From Hemerocallis citrina (lineage: Eukaryota > Streptophyta > Magnoliopsida > Asparagales > Asphodelaceae), in the NCBI GenBank assembly GCA_017893485.1, contig CM030368.1, forward strand, positions 114,303,720-114,367,719: a stretch of 64,000 nt of DNA, read 5' to 3'. How positions within the stretch are numbered: the stretch's first letter is position 1; each line of letters starts with the position of its first letter. Made by a program: the position numbers and the translations under genes. Shown one piece after another: positions 20,129 to 31,139 of this stretch. The notes under the pieces were generated by a model. The model was not told where the DNA came from, made no database searches, and saw nothing but the letters and a program-made list of their open reading frames with translations.

Positions 20129-23100
20129 ATGGGTTCTTTCAGTCCACTTATGGTGATTCTTAAAGAAAACAAACTTACTGGCCCTAATTATATTGACTGG
20201 AAACGTAACTTGGATATTGTCTTAACTGCTGAAGAGTACAAATTTTTACTCAATGAAGTATGCCCACCTACGCCTGATGCTAACTCTGATGAAGAGGTCA
20301 AAGAGGCTTATAAGAAGTGGATTAAGGCAGATGAGATGGCACGGTGTTACATTTTGGCATCTATGTCAAATGTACTGCAGCATCAGCATCAGGCCATGTC
20401 CACAGCTTATGATATGATGTACAACCTTAAGGAACTCTTCGGACATCAGAGTAGAGCAGCTAGGCAATTTGCTATGAAGAGTTTGATGAATGCATCTATG
20501 GCTGAGGGGACACCAGTAAGGGATCATGTTCTCAAGATGATGGGTCATCTAAATAAGATGGAGATCCTTGGTGCTGAAATCGATGGGGAAACCCAGGTCG
20601 ATATCATTCTTGGGACTCTGCCTAAAAGTTTTGACTCGTTTTGCCTTAATTACAACATGAACAAAAGGTTGTCTACTTTGTCAGAACTTGCAAAAGAACT
20701 ACAGGATGCTGAAGCTCTCTTCAAGCACAATGCCCATGTTTATGTGACTGAAAAGGACTCTACTTCTAAGCCGAAAGGTGGTAAGAAGAAGAAAGTTCAG
20801 AAACAAGTAAACTCAGCAAAGAAGGGCATGGGACCTCAAGTCGCTGTGAAAAAGCCGAAAGGCAAGTGTTTCAAGTGCAAAGGGTCAGGACATTGGAAGA
20901 CTGACTGTCCACTTCTCAAGAACAAAGAAGGTATATCTCATTTACTAGTTGTTGAAACATGTTTAGCGGTGCTATCTACCGGCACCTGGTGTGTAGATAC
21001 AGGAGCCACTAATCATGTCTGCAATACATTGCAGGGGTTCCAGGAAACCAGACGGCTCAGTGATGGAGAGATATGCTTGTTTATGGGTGACGCTACAAGA
21101 GTAGCGGCCGTTGCAGTAGATGTTATTTTATCTTTTGGTAGAAATAAGTCTTTGACATTGAGAGATTGTCTTTATGCACCTTCACTTAGAAGGAATTTAA
21201 TTTCTGTTTCTATGCTAGTTAAGGATGGATATTCAGTTTATTTTAATGACAATATTGTTATTAGAAAAAATAAGCATTTTATCTGTTCTGGTGCATTGGT
21301 TGATAATCTATATGTCATTAATCCTATTTCGCCCACGATGCAACTTATGGAAATGAATAATATGTCTTCTAACATAAATAAGAGAAAAGAACCTTCTTGT
21401 ATGAACCAAACATATCTTTGGCACTTGCGATTGGGGCATGTTAACCTAAGAAGGATTCAAAGACTGGTTAAAGATGGACCTTTGAGTTCACTGGAAGTGG
21501 AGGCACTACCAGTCTGTGAATCCTGCTTGGAAGGTAAAATGACCAAAAGGCCTTTCAAGGCAAAGGGGTATAGGGCCAAAGATGTGTTGGAATTGGTTCA
21601 TTCTGATTTGTGTGGGCCCATGACTGTCCAGGCTAGAGGTGGCTTTGAATATTTTATCACATTTACTGACGATTATTCAAGGTATGGATACATTTATTTG
21701 ATGCGCCGTAAGTCGGAGTGCTTTGAGAAATTCAAAGAGTACAAGGCAGAGGCGGAGAAACGTCATGGAAAATGTATCAAGTCATTACGTTCAGATCGTG
21801 GTGGCGAGTATCTCTTTGGGGAGTTTAGGGACTATTTGTCAGAGGCTGGGATTACATCCCAATTATCAGCACCTGGAACACCCCAACAGAATGGTGTAGC
21901 AGAAAGAAGGAATAGGACTCTTATGGAGATGGTTATATCAATGATGAGTTATTCAGATTTACCAGATTCGTTTTGGGGATATGCCTTAGAAACTGCAGCT
22001 TATATTCTGAACTTGGTTCCTTCTAAGTCAGTACCAATTACTCCCACAGAACTGTGGACTGGGCGTAAGCCTAGTCTGAAACATGTTCAGATTTGGGGTA
22101 GTCCAGCACACGTGCTGAATGGGAAAGCCGATAAGTTGGAATCTCGTACAGAAGTACGCTTGTTTGTAGGCTATCCAAGAGGAACGAAAGGAGGTTTATT
22201 TTATAGTCCTAAGGATCAGAAGGTCATTGTTAGCACCAATGCTCGATTCTTAGAGGAAGACTATGTGATGAACCATAAACCCATAAGTAGAGCTGTTCTA
22301 GAAGAACTGAGAGGTGAGACACCAAATACTTCAGTACCAACAGTACAGCAGGATGTACCACCAGTAACTGCACAACGTGTCACAAATGTTACACCACAAC
22401 CGGTAGTGCCTCGTCGTAGTGGGAGGGTCGTGATACAACCTGATAGATATATGTTCTTGGGAGAGTCGTCAGACTTTGTCCCTGAGGAACAAGATTATGA
22501 TCCCTGTACCTACAATGAAGCACTCCAAGATAAAGATGCAGAGTCTTGGCAAAAAGCAATGATATCTGAAATAGAATCTATGGATTCTAATCAAGTTTGG
22601 GAGCTTGTAGAACCACCTATTGGTGTAAAAGCCATTGGATGCAAGTGGGTCTATAAGAGAAAAAGAGGATCAGACGGTAAGGTTGAAACCTTTAAAGCTC
22701 GGCTTGTTGCAAAAGGTTTTACTCAAAGAGAGGGTATTGATTATGAGGAAACCTTTTCGCCAGTAGCCATGCTTAAGTCTATCCGGATTCTTTTATCTAT
22801 TGCAGCTCATCTTGATTATGAGATTTGGCAAATGGATGTCAAGACAGCTTTCCTTAATGGAAGTCTTGAGGAAGACATCTATATGCAGCAACCAGACGGG
22901 TTCATTGAAAAGGGCCAAGAGCATCTTATTTGTAAGCTCAAGAAGTCCATTTATGGACTTAAGCAAGCTTCCAGATCTTGGAACATATGTTTTGATCAGG
23001 TGATAAAATCCTATGGATTTGATCAATGTCAAGATGAATCGTGTGTGTACAAAAAGTGTGACGGAAACGTAGTGGTATTCCTAGTACTTTACGTGGATGA

Positions 23101-24076
23101 CATCTTGCTCATTGGAAACAATGTGAAGGTATTATCTAACGTAAGGGTATGGTTATCCAAACAGTTTGATATGAAGGACTTGGGAGAAGTAGGTCACATC
23201 CTTGGGATCAAAGTTCTACGAGATCGCAAGAAAAGGATGTTGGGCTTGTCTCAAGCTTCCTATATCGATACTATACTAACTCGTTTTAGCATGCAAAATT
23301 CTAAGAAAGGTTTCTTACCTTTTAGGCATGGAATTGCCCTATCAAAGGAGCAGTGTCCGAGGACACCTAAAGAGATAGAGAACATGAAAGCAGTTCCTTA
23401 TGCTTCAGCAGTAGGAAGCTTAATGTATGCAATGCTATGTACGAGACCAGATATCTGCTTTGCCGTTGGCATGGTTAGCAGATATCAGTCTAACCCGGGA
23501 CAAGAGCACTGGACTGCCGTAAAGCATATTTTGAAGTACCTGAAAAGGACTAAAGATTACATGCTAGTTTACCAGGCAGATAGTTTAGTTGCCTTGGGGT
23601 ATACAGACTCAGATTTTCAGTCAGATAGGGATTCCAGGAAATCAACCTCAGGTTATGTATATACTTTGGGAGGTGGAGCCACTATATGGAGGAGTATCAA
23701 GCAAAAATGTATTGCTGATTCTACCATGGAAGCCGAGTATGTGGCAGCCTCTGAGGCAGCCAAAGAAGCGGTTTGGCTCAAAAACTTCCTATTGGACATG
23801 GATGTGGTACCTGATTTGCCTAAGACTATTACACTTTATTGTGATAATAGTGGTGCAGTTGCAAATTCGAAGGAACCACGAGCCCATAAGGCAAGTAAAC
23901 ACATTGAGCGCAAGTACCACCTGATACGAGATTTCGTAAAGAAAGGAAAAGTTGCTGTGATCAAGATAGCATCAGCAGACAACCTAGCTGATCCCTTCAC
24001 TAAGAGCTTACCAGCTAAGGCTTTTGATAGTCATGTTGAGGGTATGGGAGTCAGATGCGTAGCAGCATGGGTTTAA
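20129..24076 (+). CDS. C1 Gag-Pol polyprotein, intact
   Basis: A 1315-residue Copia polyprotein cleaved into capsid, protease, integrase, RT and RNase H. The ATG at 20129 ('MGSFSPLM') is chosen because the upstream in-frame codon at 20108 is GTG and the homologous C2 frame also starts here (35095). Gag occupies roughly residues 1-280, with a CCHC knuckle 'CFKCKGSGHWKTDC' from residue 247. The protease active site is 'WCVDTGATNH' with catalytic Asp at 290. The integrase zinc region has 'LWHLRLGHVNLRRI' and 'CESC', and its core runs from 'HSDLCGPM' (Asp about 493) through 'SDRGGEY' to 'NGVAERRNRTL'. RT has 'FLVLYVDDILL' (YVDD at 988-991). RNase H has 'GYTDSDFQ', 'MEAEYVAA' and 'LYCDNSGA'. No stop or frameshift is present and all catalytic motifs are intact, so the element may still be competent. 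Confidence 0.96.
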   Translation: MGSFSPLMVILKENKLTGPNYIDWKRNLDIVLTAEEYKFLLNEVCPPTPDANSDEEVKEAYKKWIKADEMARCYILASMSNVLQHQHQAMSTAYDMMYNLKELFGHQSRAARQFAMKSLMNASMAEGTPVRDHVLKMMGHLNKMEILGAEIDGETQVDIILGTLPKSFDSFCLNYNMNKRLSTLSELAKELQDAEALFKHNAHVYVTEKDSTSKPKGGKKKKVQKQVNSAKKGMGPQVAVKKPKGKCFKCKGSGHWKTDCPLLKNKEGISHLLVVETCLAVLSTGTWCVDTGATNHVCNTLQGFQETRRLSDGEICLFMGDATRVAAVAVDVILSFGRNKSLTLRDCLYAPSLRRNLISVSMLVKDGYSVYFNDNIVIRKNKHFICSGALVDNLYVINPISPTMQLMEMNNMSSNINKRKEPSCMNQTYLWHLRLGHVNLRRIQRLVKDGPLSSLEVEALPVCESCLEGKMTKRPFKAKGYRAKDVLELVHSDLCGPMTVQARGGFEYFITFTDDYSRYGYIYLMRRKSECFEKFKEYKAEAEKRHGKCIKSLRSDRGGEYLFGEFRDYLSEAGITSQLSAPGTPQQNGVAERRNRTLMEMVISMMSYSDLPDSFWGYALETAAYILNLVPSKSVPITPTELWTGRKPSLKHVQIWGSPAHVLNGKADKLESRTEVRLFVGYPRGTKGGLFYSPKDQKVIVSTNARFLEEDYVMNHKPISRAVLEELRGETPNTSVPTVQQDVPPVTAQRVTNVTPQPVVPRRSGRVVIQPDRYMFLGESSDFVPEEQDYDPCTYNEALQDKDAESWQKAMISEIESMDSNQVWELVEPPIGVKAIGCKWVYKRKRGSDGKVETFKARLVAKGFTQREGIDYEETFSPVAMLKSIRILLSIAAHLDYEIWQMDVKTAFLNGSLEEDIYMQQPDGFIEKGQEHLICKLKKSIYGLKQASRSWNICFDQVIKSYGFDQCQDESCVYKKCDGNVVVFLVLYVDDILLIGNNVKVLSNVRVWLSKQFDMKDLGEVGHILGIKVLRDRKKRMLGLSQASYIDTILTRFSMQNSKKGFLPFRHGIALSKEQCPRTPKEIENMKAVPYASAVGSLMYAMLCTRPDICFAVGMVSRYQSNPGQEHWTAVKHILKYLKRTKDYMLVYQADSLVALGYTDSDFQSDRDSRKSTSGYVYTLGGGATIWRSIKQKCIADSTMEAEYVAASEAAKEAVWLKNFLLDMDVVPDLPKTITLYCDNSGAVANSKEPRAHKASKHIERKYHLIRDFVKKGKVAVIKIASADNLADPFTKSLPAKAFDSHVEGMGVRCVAAWV

Positions 24077-24128
24077 GTATAAGTGGGAGATTTGTAACAG
24101 TATACTGAAAAGCAATGCTTTGAGTATA

Positions 24129-24138
24129 AGTGGGAGAT
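24129..24138 (+). promoter_or_regulatory. C1 polypurine tract
   Basis: AGTGGGAGAT abuts the 3' LTR and is the expected plus-strand DNA primer. A second copy of the same stretch ('ataagtgggagat') lies about 50 bp upstream (24080-24092), so the tract is duplicated. C2 has the matching arrangement on the minus strand. Confidence 0.9.
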
Positions 24139-25391
24139 TGTTAGGCTTATATACTGAAAGCATCACTTTTGTATTAACTTTATTTCCTTTTTTTTTTTTT
24201 TTGAATGAGAATCATATGGGCATATGTTTGCATATTGTGTTTATTATAATATTAATGCAAGTGTCTGATATTCTATAAGGTTGATAATATGGTGTGAGGT
24301 GACACACAGAAGATCATATTATCAGTTCCCTATGGAATATATAAATAGTTCAGAACCTAGACGGACTTGGACAATCCATTGGAAAGGTTGTAGTGTAATC
24401 TGGTATTAGTCTGTCTCGACTATAGGTTTACACTAGTACACTTTGTGTGTATTGAACAGGACCACTTGAGGTTGTTCTCTTTGTACTGACTACAAAAGAG
24501 AACAAACACCTCTGTTATTATGGATGCTTATGCTCTTAATCCAGATACAATAACAGACATGTATATGCAGTGTGCATTACTTTGACTCATAAAAGAGTGA
24601 GATTCATTATGGATCAACAACCTCTATGAATTGGGTAATAGCATTGTATGTTTGATGGGCTGTTGATTGTAAAAGGAATCCATGTCCAGATACGTCGGGT
24701 TGATGATGTCCCCTTAAGGAGCTCATAAGGATTGTCATGTAAACCCTGCAGGTGGATTACATCCGACATGACAAATAAAGTTGAGTGGTACTACTTACGG
24801 ATAAAAGATGTTGATCAATGTAGTTGTCAGTAACTTAATTTGATCAACGGACATTCGATATCTTAACATGGGGAGTTGAACGAGCATATAATAAAAGGAG
24901 CCCATAAATATAATTTGGGATTAGGAAGGTAGTGCAACAATAGCTCCTTAGTGGACCGAGCTATTGTTAATGGGCCTGGGTTGTGTGTTCGGGCTGAACA
25001 CGGGATACCCAGATCCGTTAGGAGACCTAACCCTAATTTCTCCTCATGGTCCCTGCCGTAGCCTTATATATATCCTCTATTTTCTCTGGCCGTCATTGAC
25101 AATCTGAAATATAAGATTTTTTTCTCAAATCTCGTGATTCACGTAAGGAGAGAAAGAGAGGTCAGCCAAGGGAGAAAGGTTGGGAGATCGTCGCCCACAC
25201 GACGTCCAACCCGAGGAAGGAATACGTGCAGAAGATCTTGGGGTCGCTGTCGTCTTCTTCTCACCGCAGGTATACTTTGTGAACCCTAGTTTCCGCTGTA
25301 TAGGGTTAGATCACAATTAAGCAATCTGTTTATCTTTAACGATCGATACGCACACCAATCCGTAGTCCTGGGATTCATCTCAGTTCCTTCA
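24139..25391 (+). repeat. C1 3' LTR
   Basis: Starts TGTTAGGCTTATATAC and ends CTCAGTTCCTTCA. About 99 percent identical to the 5' LTR by eye. Confidence 0.97.
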
Positions 25392-25396
25392 GAGGC
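25392..25396. repeat. Target-site duplication GAGGC of C1 (right)
   Basis: Second copy of 17552-17556. Confidence 0.96.
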
Positions 25397-25834
25397 ATCT
25401 CGAGCAATGGAGCAGACTCGAGCTCGAGGGGCTCCTCCTCAGCGGGTTTCTCAGTACCCTGCCGCTGCTGCTAGGCCCACTAGAGGGCCGATTCGGATGC
25501 TAGCCCTAGCCCCTACCGTCAGGGTAGCTCCCTACCCTCCTGCTGCTCCACGAAGGGGGAGTTCTGTGACTTCTGCCAGATACCGGGGCACATGCACAAG
25601 GATTGCAGGCGGGCCAATTGCTGATGTTTCGAGTGTGGTGCAGGTGACCACTCGATTCGGGATTGCCCTCAAAGGAGGTATGAGCCGCCCGCAGGCACGC
25701 CAGCTCGTGGTCAGGTCAGGTCACCGCTTGCCCCTCAGAATCAGACTGTCGGTAAGAGACCGCTGCTTCGAGGAGAGGTCAGGCCTACAACATGATAGCG
25801 GAGGAAGCTGAGACTGCAAAATATGTCGTTGCAG
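25397..25834 (+). pseudogene. G1 gag, nucleocapsid part
   Basis: Gag resumes after C1. It carries two zinc knuckles for RNA binding: 'CDFCQIPGHMHKDC' (about 25565-25606) and 'CFECGAGDHSIRDC' (about 25624-25665), both with perfect C-X2-C-X4-H-X4-C spacing but separated by one stop. The gag frame ends at TGA 25793-25795. An overlapping frame (ATG at 25792, one base earlier) reads 'MIAEEAETAKYVVAG' into the intron donor at 25835. Both this gag stop and the intron are shared with G2. Confidence 0.85.
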
Positions 25835-25986
25835 GTATTTAATGCTTTATTGTTGTATTAGTTTCCTTGCTTTATTTATTTCTCTCTTGCATTATTCATT
25901 CATGTAGTCTTTCTCACATCAGTATTTTGTATTCCTTATTCATCATTCATTATTCATCTTCCCCTTGTTTTTTGGCTCTATCATAG
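25835..25986 (+). other. G1 gag-protease intron (152 bp)
   Basis: Starts G|GTATTTAAT and ends CTATCATAG|GT, with a strongly T-rich interior. Splicing joins 'KYVVAG' to 'IILVYSFPAHVLYDSRMTHSF' in frame. Without splicing the frame stops at TAA 25840-25842. G2 has a homologous 145-bp segment at the same place with the same boundaries. The intron is inferred from sequence, not observed in RNA. Confidence 0.72.
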
Positions 25987-26224
25987 GTATCATCCTTGTT
26001 TATTCTTTTCCTGCCCATGTCTTATATGATTCTAGGATGACCCATTCTTTCGTCTCTTCCCGCTTCGTGGATCAGCATCAGTTGGAGTGTAGTATTATGC
26101 CGGTGGCTTGGAATATTATTACAGGTGGCAGTGTTGTCGATTGTTCTAGGGAGTGCAAGCAGAGCACTATGGTAATTGGTGGTGCAGACTTCAATGCCGA
26201 TTTGATTGTGATTGGGAATTCTGG
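25987..26224 (+). pseudogene. G1 protease, N-terminal part
   Basis: Retropepsin start in the frame reached by splicing. The active site reads 'VLYDSRMTHSFVSSRF' where the family has DSGATHSF, so the catalytic loop Gly is Arg and the next residue is Met; the enzyme is likely dead. The segment ends at 'VIGNSG', where S2 inserted, and resumes at 37879. Confidence 0.85.
26220..26224. repeat. Target-site duplication TCTGG of S2 (left)
   Basis: Repeated at 37874-37878. Confidence 0.93.
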
Positions 26225-29200
26225 TGTAGCGCCCCAAATTCCTAACATAGGAACTCGTGACACTCTTCTAGGATCTTCCTTCAAATGAGTCACAACACAA
26301 CAAAAATCACAGGAAATTAAAAACTTTTATTACATCAAGTTTGCTATTACAATGTCCAATGTTTACAACATTTACAATAGATCGTTACAACAAGAATGTA
26401 CAATGAAATTTGGACAGTAACTTTCACTTAGATGCTTCCCCCCTGCTTCTACTCTCCCGCGCTCCCAACTCGGCAGTCCTACACTGATAACAGTGGGTAC
26501 GTCAGTTGGTTACAACTGACGAAATGCTATACCCGGCTATCCTCTCTATGCCGCAGTATAACGATTCCAATCTTAACAACCACAAATAATATTTGATGCA
26601 AAAAAAAAGGGTGATGTCAAACAAGTGTCGGTGTATGCCATGACCTAATCTAATGCACACTATGCACTCATGCTCCTGAGCTAATGCACGCTTGGTTGAA
26701 AGATATGCATCCCATACTACACACCCCCTGACCAAACGACGTTCTTCAATTTAATGGGGCTCGATCCCCCGCTATGCAATCCTGACCTTGTGCTCTCTCC
26801 TGTTTCTAAATCTAATGATGGTGACGCTGTAGGACCCTGGTGGAAACCAGTCACTGCTGTCAATAGTGGTGTCCAGATCTATTAGATTTATCCACTATCT
26901 CTGGTATCTCAGTCACGGCTTCCGCCGTCCTGACTGTATTCAAAAGTATGTTGTTGCATCTACGTCTCCTCGGACCTCACCAAAAGCCGATATATGGGCA
27001 CAAGGACTCCATTACTGAGGGATTAGAGCAACTCCTGATAGAGTCTAGCTCCCCGGGACATCGTCTAATCTGCCTGTCCACATTGATCGACAAAGAACCT
27101 GACGGATATGAGGTTTCCCCAACTCCGCTACACTCGTCCTTACACTAGAACAGAACTTGCAGTCAAGACGACGTCAATGCTCCAAACCTCCTCAAAGATT
27201 GTTACGGATCATAAAGACATTTCTACCGAGATAGCGGAGCCCCCACAGAGTCTTCCCGACTCTATCTGTGGGCAACTCGGGGTCCCTGTCCGCATTGAAC
27301 CTAAGATTTGGTCGAGGGTGATGACGCCATGCTTCCCCCTGAAAGACGAACACCCTCGCTAGTGCCTGTCCTTACATTCAGCCCAGACTCGATCTAATCC
27401 TACCAAAATTATCAAGCTACCCCACTCCCAGATTAAGAATAGGGTTGAAATTAAGATTTGCTTCATAAACCAAACTCTAAAACCATCACTTTAGTCAACC
27501 TCTGATTTCTCTTCCATTTTCCCATATTATCCGTCCCTGAGTTAGGCAATAAATCCACTATTTCCAAATCAACAACTTGCATTGCTATGAACGACTAGTT
27601 CAAATTCATGTGTAGACTCTCCTCAATTTGTTACCTTTATCAATAATGGATCTTAACCCAATCCCACACTAGGAATCAACTAGCCCTCAAGTTCAGCCCA
27701 CACTTGGCACGAACCCACGGCGAATCGTCCCCACCAATTGCCACAAACACATCGACGCTTGGAGTTTGATCACAACCTCGGCCCGACTAACAACATAGCT
27801 TTCTGCTAAACTTAACGCTCCACAGTCCTTGACAGGTGGTAGCTCCAAACACAACCCATGGAATCCATCCATGTACAACAAATACGTCCGTGCACGAGTC
27901 ATCTCCTCCAATGCGTTCGATGCAACATTCTACTCATCTAGATTGGTCAACTTGACTCAATCTCAGGGTCTCATCTTACCCAATGTATCCCAACAAGGTA
28001 CACTCCACTAGGAGTAAGTCCTAACCTACAAACACCCAAAAAGGTGGTTCTAAGGGTCCTAAAACGACAATTTAAATTACCAAACAGCAAGCACACACTT
28101 GGCGTTTATGCCAAAACGGAGTCACTCCCGATCCCGTTCCTTTGAGGAATCGCGATCGGGCGCTCCCCGCACTTCTACTCAAGGTAGACAGCAAGTACAA
28201 CCATGCGGTGGGCATGAATATCATCCTAAGGTGGTCTACAACCATACTACGACATCCTATACAATTTTGCTTTGAAACAATGAACAATGTTCGTCAATTG
28301 GGGGTCTACAAGCCACTATGAGCTACTCCCTTGCAAGAAACTTTAGATCACCTAAGTCCTAACTCATCCTTACACTTAAAAAATGTTTCTTGACCTCATA
28401 CAACAACTCTAAGCTAGTAAGATACAAGTTCAAACTTGTTTCTATTAACTTGGTGCAAACCAGTGAGCTCCACGATTCACTGTGTTTCTATCCTTAATTA
28501 CAAAAATCATATAAAATCGAATAATTGTCCAAATTAGAATTTATTTATCATTCCAGAAAGGTCTAAGTGTCCACTACAAGTCCCTAGTTATAAGGATCTT
28601 CAGATAAGGTCGTCTAGACACTCTTGTGGGTTCACCTTTAACAAGTGTACAGTATCCCAGAACAGAAACATCATGTCGACACAGTCATGGGGTAAAATCT
28701 AATTAAAATATCATATGGTGTCAAATCATCATGAAATTTTAGAATCTAGTTCCTGACACATGATTTTACAACACACTTAAAAATCAAGGGATTCCATCAA
28801 GTAAATCTCCAAATATGCCTCTTTGATTATCATCCAAAAACAGGACAGAATCAAAGTAGTTCTGCACACTAAAATATCTAGTTCATTTTGCATGATTTAA
28901 TTGACATAGCTATAGTGGTCCAAATCTCATGAAATTTGAAATTTAGATCTTAGATACATCTAAAAACACCATACTAAAATTTCAGATCAATCCCATAAGC
29001 ATGCAGTGAGATCCAAGTCAATCTTTCCACAACAGTAACCATAAAAACTGCTTCTTTCTATTCTGACCAGCATGCATGTTTGTATTTTATTTAAATAGCA
29101 GGAAAAATCATAAACACCCATAAAAATTACTGAAGGTGTAAAACACCTATAGGATCATCCTCTAAAAATTTTAGATCAAAATGCCAAGTGGTGTTCATGC

Positions 29201-29579
29201 AATGAGCTACGGACTAACACCCAAAATTCAGTCTTTAAACAGCATCTGGTTTAGACTACTTAACACAAACAAGTGGGCTAAGTTCATCCCTATAGCATGC
29301 ATGTCACTTTTTCAGTCATCAAACATCATTTCAAACATCCAAGAACACAAAACAAAAGATTGGAAATACCAACCTTGTTGGTAGTTGGTTCTTGCTTGAG
29401 AAAGACCTCCTTCTTGATTCTTCTTGATCCTAGATTCCTCTCCTTTGCTTGAGCTCCTTGTCTTTCCTTCTTCTTCTCTCCCCAAATCAGTACCTAAGAG
29501 TGTTTGGAATGGGGTTTGGAGTTATAGGAAGGAAGTAGAATTTTGTAGGAAATGGTAGAAAAGAATGGAGTGAAGGGGG

Positions 29580-29587
29580 TTTATAAA
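29580..29587 (-). promoter_or_regulatory. TATA box of S2
   Basis: Minus-strand TTTTATAAACCCCC, with CT-rich sequence following in the minus direction. Confidence 0.55.
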
Positions 29588-29826
29588 ATGAGAAGAGAGG
29601 AAGAGAGGGAGGGGGGTGGCCGAATTTGAGGGGCATGGGGAAGAGGTGAAGGGGTCTCATCAAGTTGGAGAAAGGGTACTTTGGGTGGTGATGGGATGTG
29701 CACTTTTCAAAACAATGATGGTGGCTTGGTTCAAACCCTAAGAAACCCTAACTCATTTCTTCTCTCCTTCTTCATGCATAGGCCGGCCAACCAATGGCTT
29801 GACCCACTTGGTTGGGTTCAAGTGTT

Positions 29827-29831
29827 GGGGT
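29827..29831. repeat. Target-site duplication GGGGT of C2 (left)
   Basis: Repeated at 37662-37666. Confidence 0.95.
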
Positions 29832-31077
29832 TGATGAAACTGAGATGATTCCCAGGACTACGGATTAGTGTGCATATCGATCATAAAAGATTAACAGATT
29901 AAATACGTGATATAACTCTATATAGCGGAATCTAGGGTTCACGAATTATACCTGCGATGAGAAGAAGACGACAGCGACCCCAAGATCTTCTGCACGTATT
30001 CCTTCCTCGGGTTGGACGTCGTGTGGACGACGATCTCCTAACCTTTCTTCTCCTTGGCTGACCTCTCTTTCTCTCCTTACGTGAATCACGAATTTTGAGA
30101 AAAAATCATATATTTCAGATGATCAATGACGGCCAGAGAAATAGAGGATATATATAAGGCTACGGCAGGGACCATGAGGAGAAATTAGGATTAGGTCTCC
30201 TAACGAATCTGGGTATCCCGTGTTCAGCCCGAACACACAACCCAGGCCCATTAACAATAGCTCGGTCCACTAAGGAGCTATTGTTGCACTACCTTCCTAA
30301 TCCCAAATTATATTTATGGGCTCCTTTTATTATATGCTCGTTGAGCTCCCCATGTTAAGATATCGAATGTCCGTCGATCAAATTAAGTTACTGACAACTA
30401 TATTGATCAACATCTTTTATCCTTAAGTAGTACCACTCAACTTTATTTGTCATGTCGGATGTAATCCACCTGCAGGGTTTACATGACAATCCTTATGAGC
30501 TCCTTAAGGGGACATCATCAACCCGACGTATCGGGACATGGATTCCTTTTACAATCAACAGCCCATCATATATACAATGCTATTACCCAATTCATAGAGG
30601 TTGTTGATCCATAATGAATCTCACTCTTTTATGAGTCAAAGTAATGCACACTGCATATACATGTCTGTTATTATATCTGGATTAAGAGCATAAGCATCCA
30701 TAATAACAGATGTGTTTGTTCTCTTTTATAGTTAGTACAAAGAGAACAACCTCAAGTGGTCCTGTTCAATACACACAAAGTGTACTAGTGTAAACCTATA
30801 GTCAAGATAGACTAATACCAGAATACACTAAAACCTTTCCAATGAATTATCCAAGTCCGTCTAGGTTGTGAACTATTTATATATTCCATAGGGAACTGAT
30901 AATATGATCTTCTGTGTGTCACCTCACACCATATTATCAACCTTATAGAATATCAGATACTTGCATTAATATTATAATAAACACAATATGCAAACATATG
31001 CCCATATGATTCTCACTAAAAAAAATAAGGAAATAAAGTGAATGCAAAAGTGATGCTTTCAGTATATAACCCTAACA
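29832..31077 (-). repeat. C2 3' LTR
   Basis: Inverted relative to C1. Plus-strand ends are TGATGAAACTGAG and ATAACCCTAACA. All three dyads and the TATA-like box seen in C1 are retained with minor changes. Confidence 0.95.
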
Positions 31078-31090
31078 ATCACCCACTTAT
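31078..31090 (-). promoter_or_regulatory. C2 polypurine tract
   Basis: Minus-strand AAGTGGGTGAT, one change from C1 (GGGAGAT to GGGTGAT). A second intact copy AAGTGGGAGAT is at about 31127-31138. Confidence 0.8.
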
Positions 31091-31139
31091 ACTCAAAGCA
31101 TTGCTTTTCAGTATACTGTTACAAATCTCCCACTTATAC

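Larger units (their letters stand above)
17557..25391 (+). mobile_element. Complete Ty1/Copia retrotransposon C1
   Basis: A 7.8-kb element with two LTRs of about 1.25 kb, an initiator-Met primer site, one full-length polyprotein in Copia order (gag-protease-integrase-RT-RNase H), a polypurine tract and a perfect 5-bp duplication GAGGC. About a dozen substitutions between the two LTRs were counted by eye, so it is young. It sits in G1 gag. C2 (29832-37661, minus) is a second, older member of the same family. The lineage within Copia is not assigned with confidence. Confidence 0.97.
26225..29831 (-). mobile_element. Solo LTR S2, 3' segment
   Basis: The left plus-strand edge is TGTAGCGCCCC, which read on the minus strand gives an LTR end GGGGCGCTACA. 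With 37667-37873 it makes about 3.8 kb of LTR without gag-pol, flanked by TCTGG on both sides. It holds a TATA box at about 29580 (minus), a leader containing GGCCGGCC near 29783 (also seen in LTR-A near 3003), and a long R/U5. The many short frames on both strands match nothing I recognise. It is interrupted at 29831 by Copia element C2. Confidence 0.87.

Noticed and set aside
20366..20548. Minus-strand frames inside the Copia polyproteins (for example 20366-20548, 22793-23032, 32184-32423)
   Set aside because: They mirror the conserved sense protein in C1 and C2, are short, and lack any independent signal.
26225..29831. A cellular gene hidden in the long GC-balanced stretch 26900-28300
   Set aside because: Only short frames on both strands, no recognisable domain, and exact LTR ends with TCTGG duplications enclose the whole stretch.
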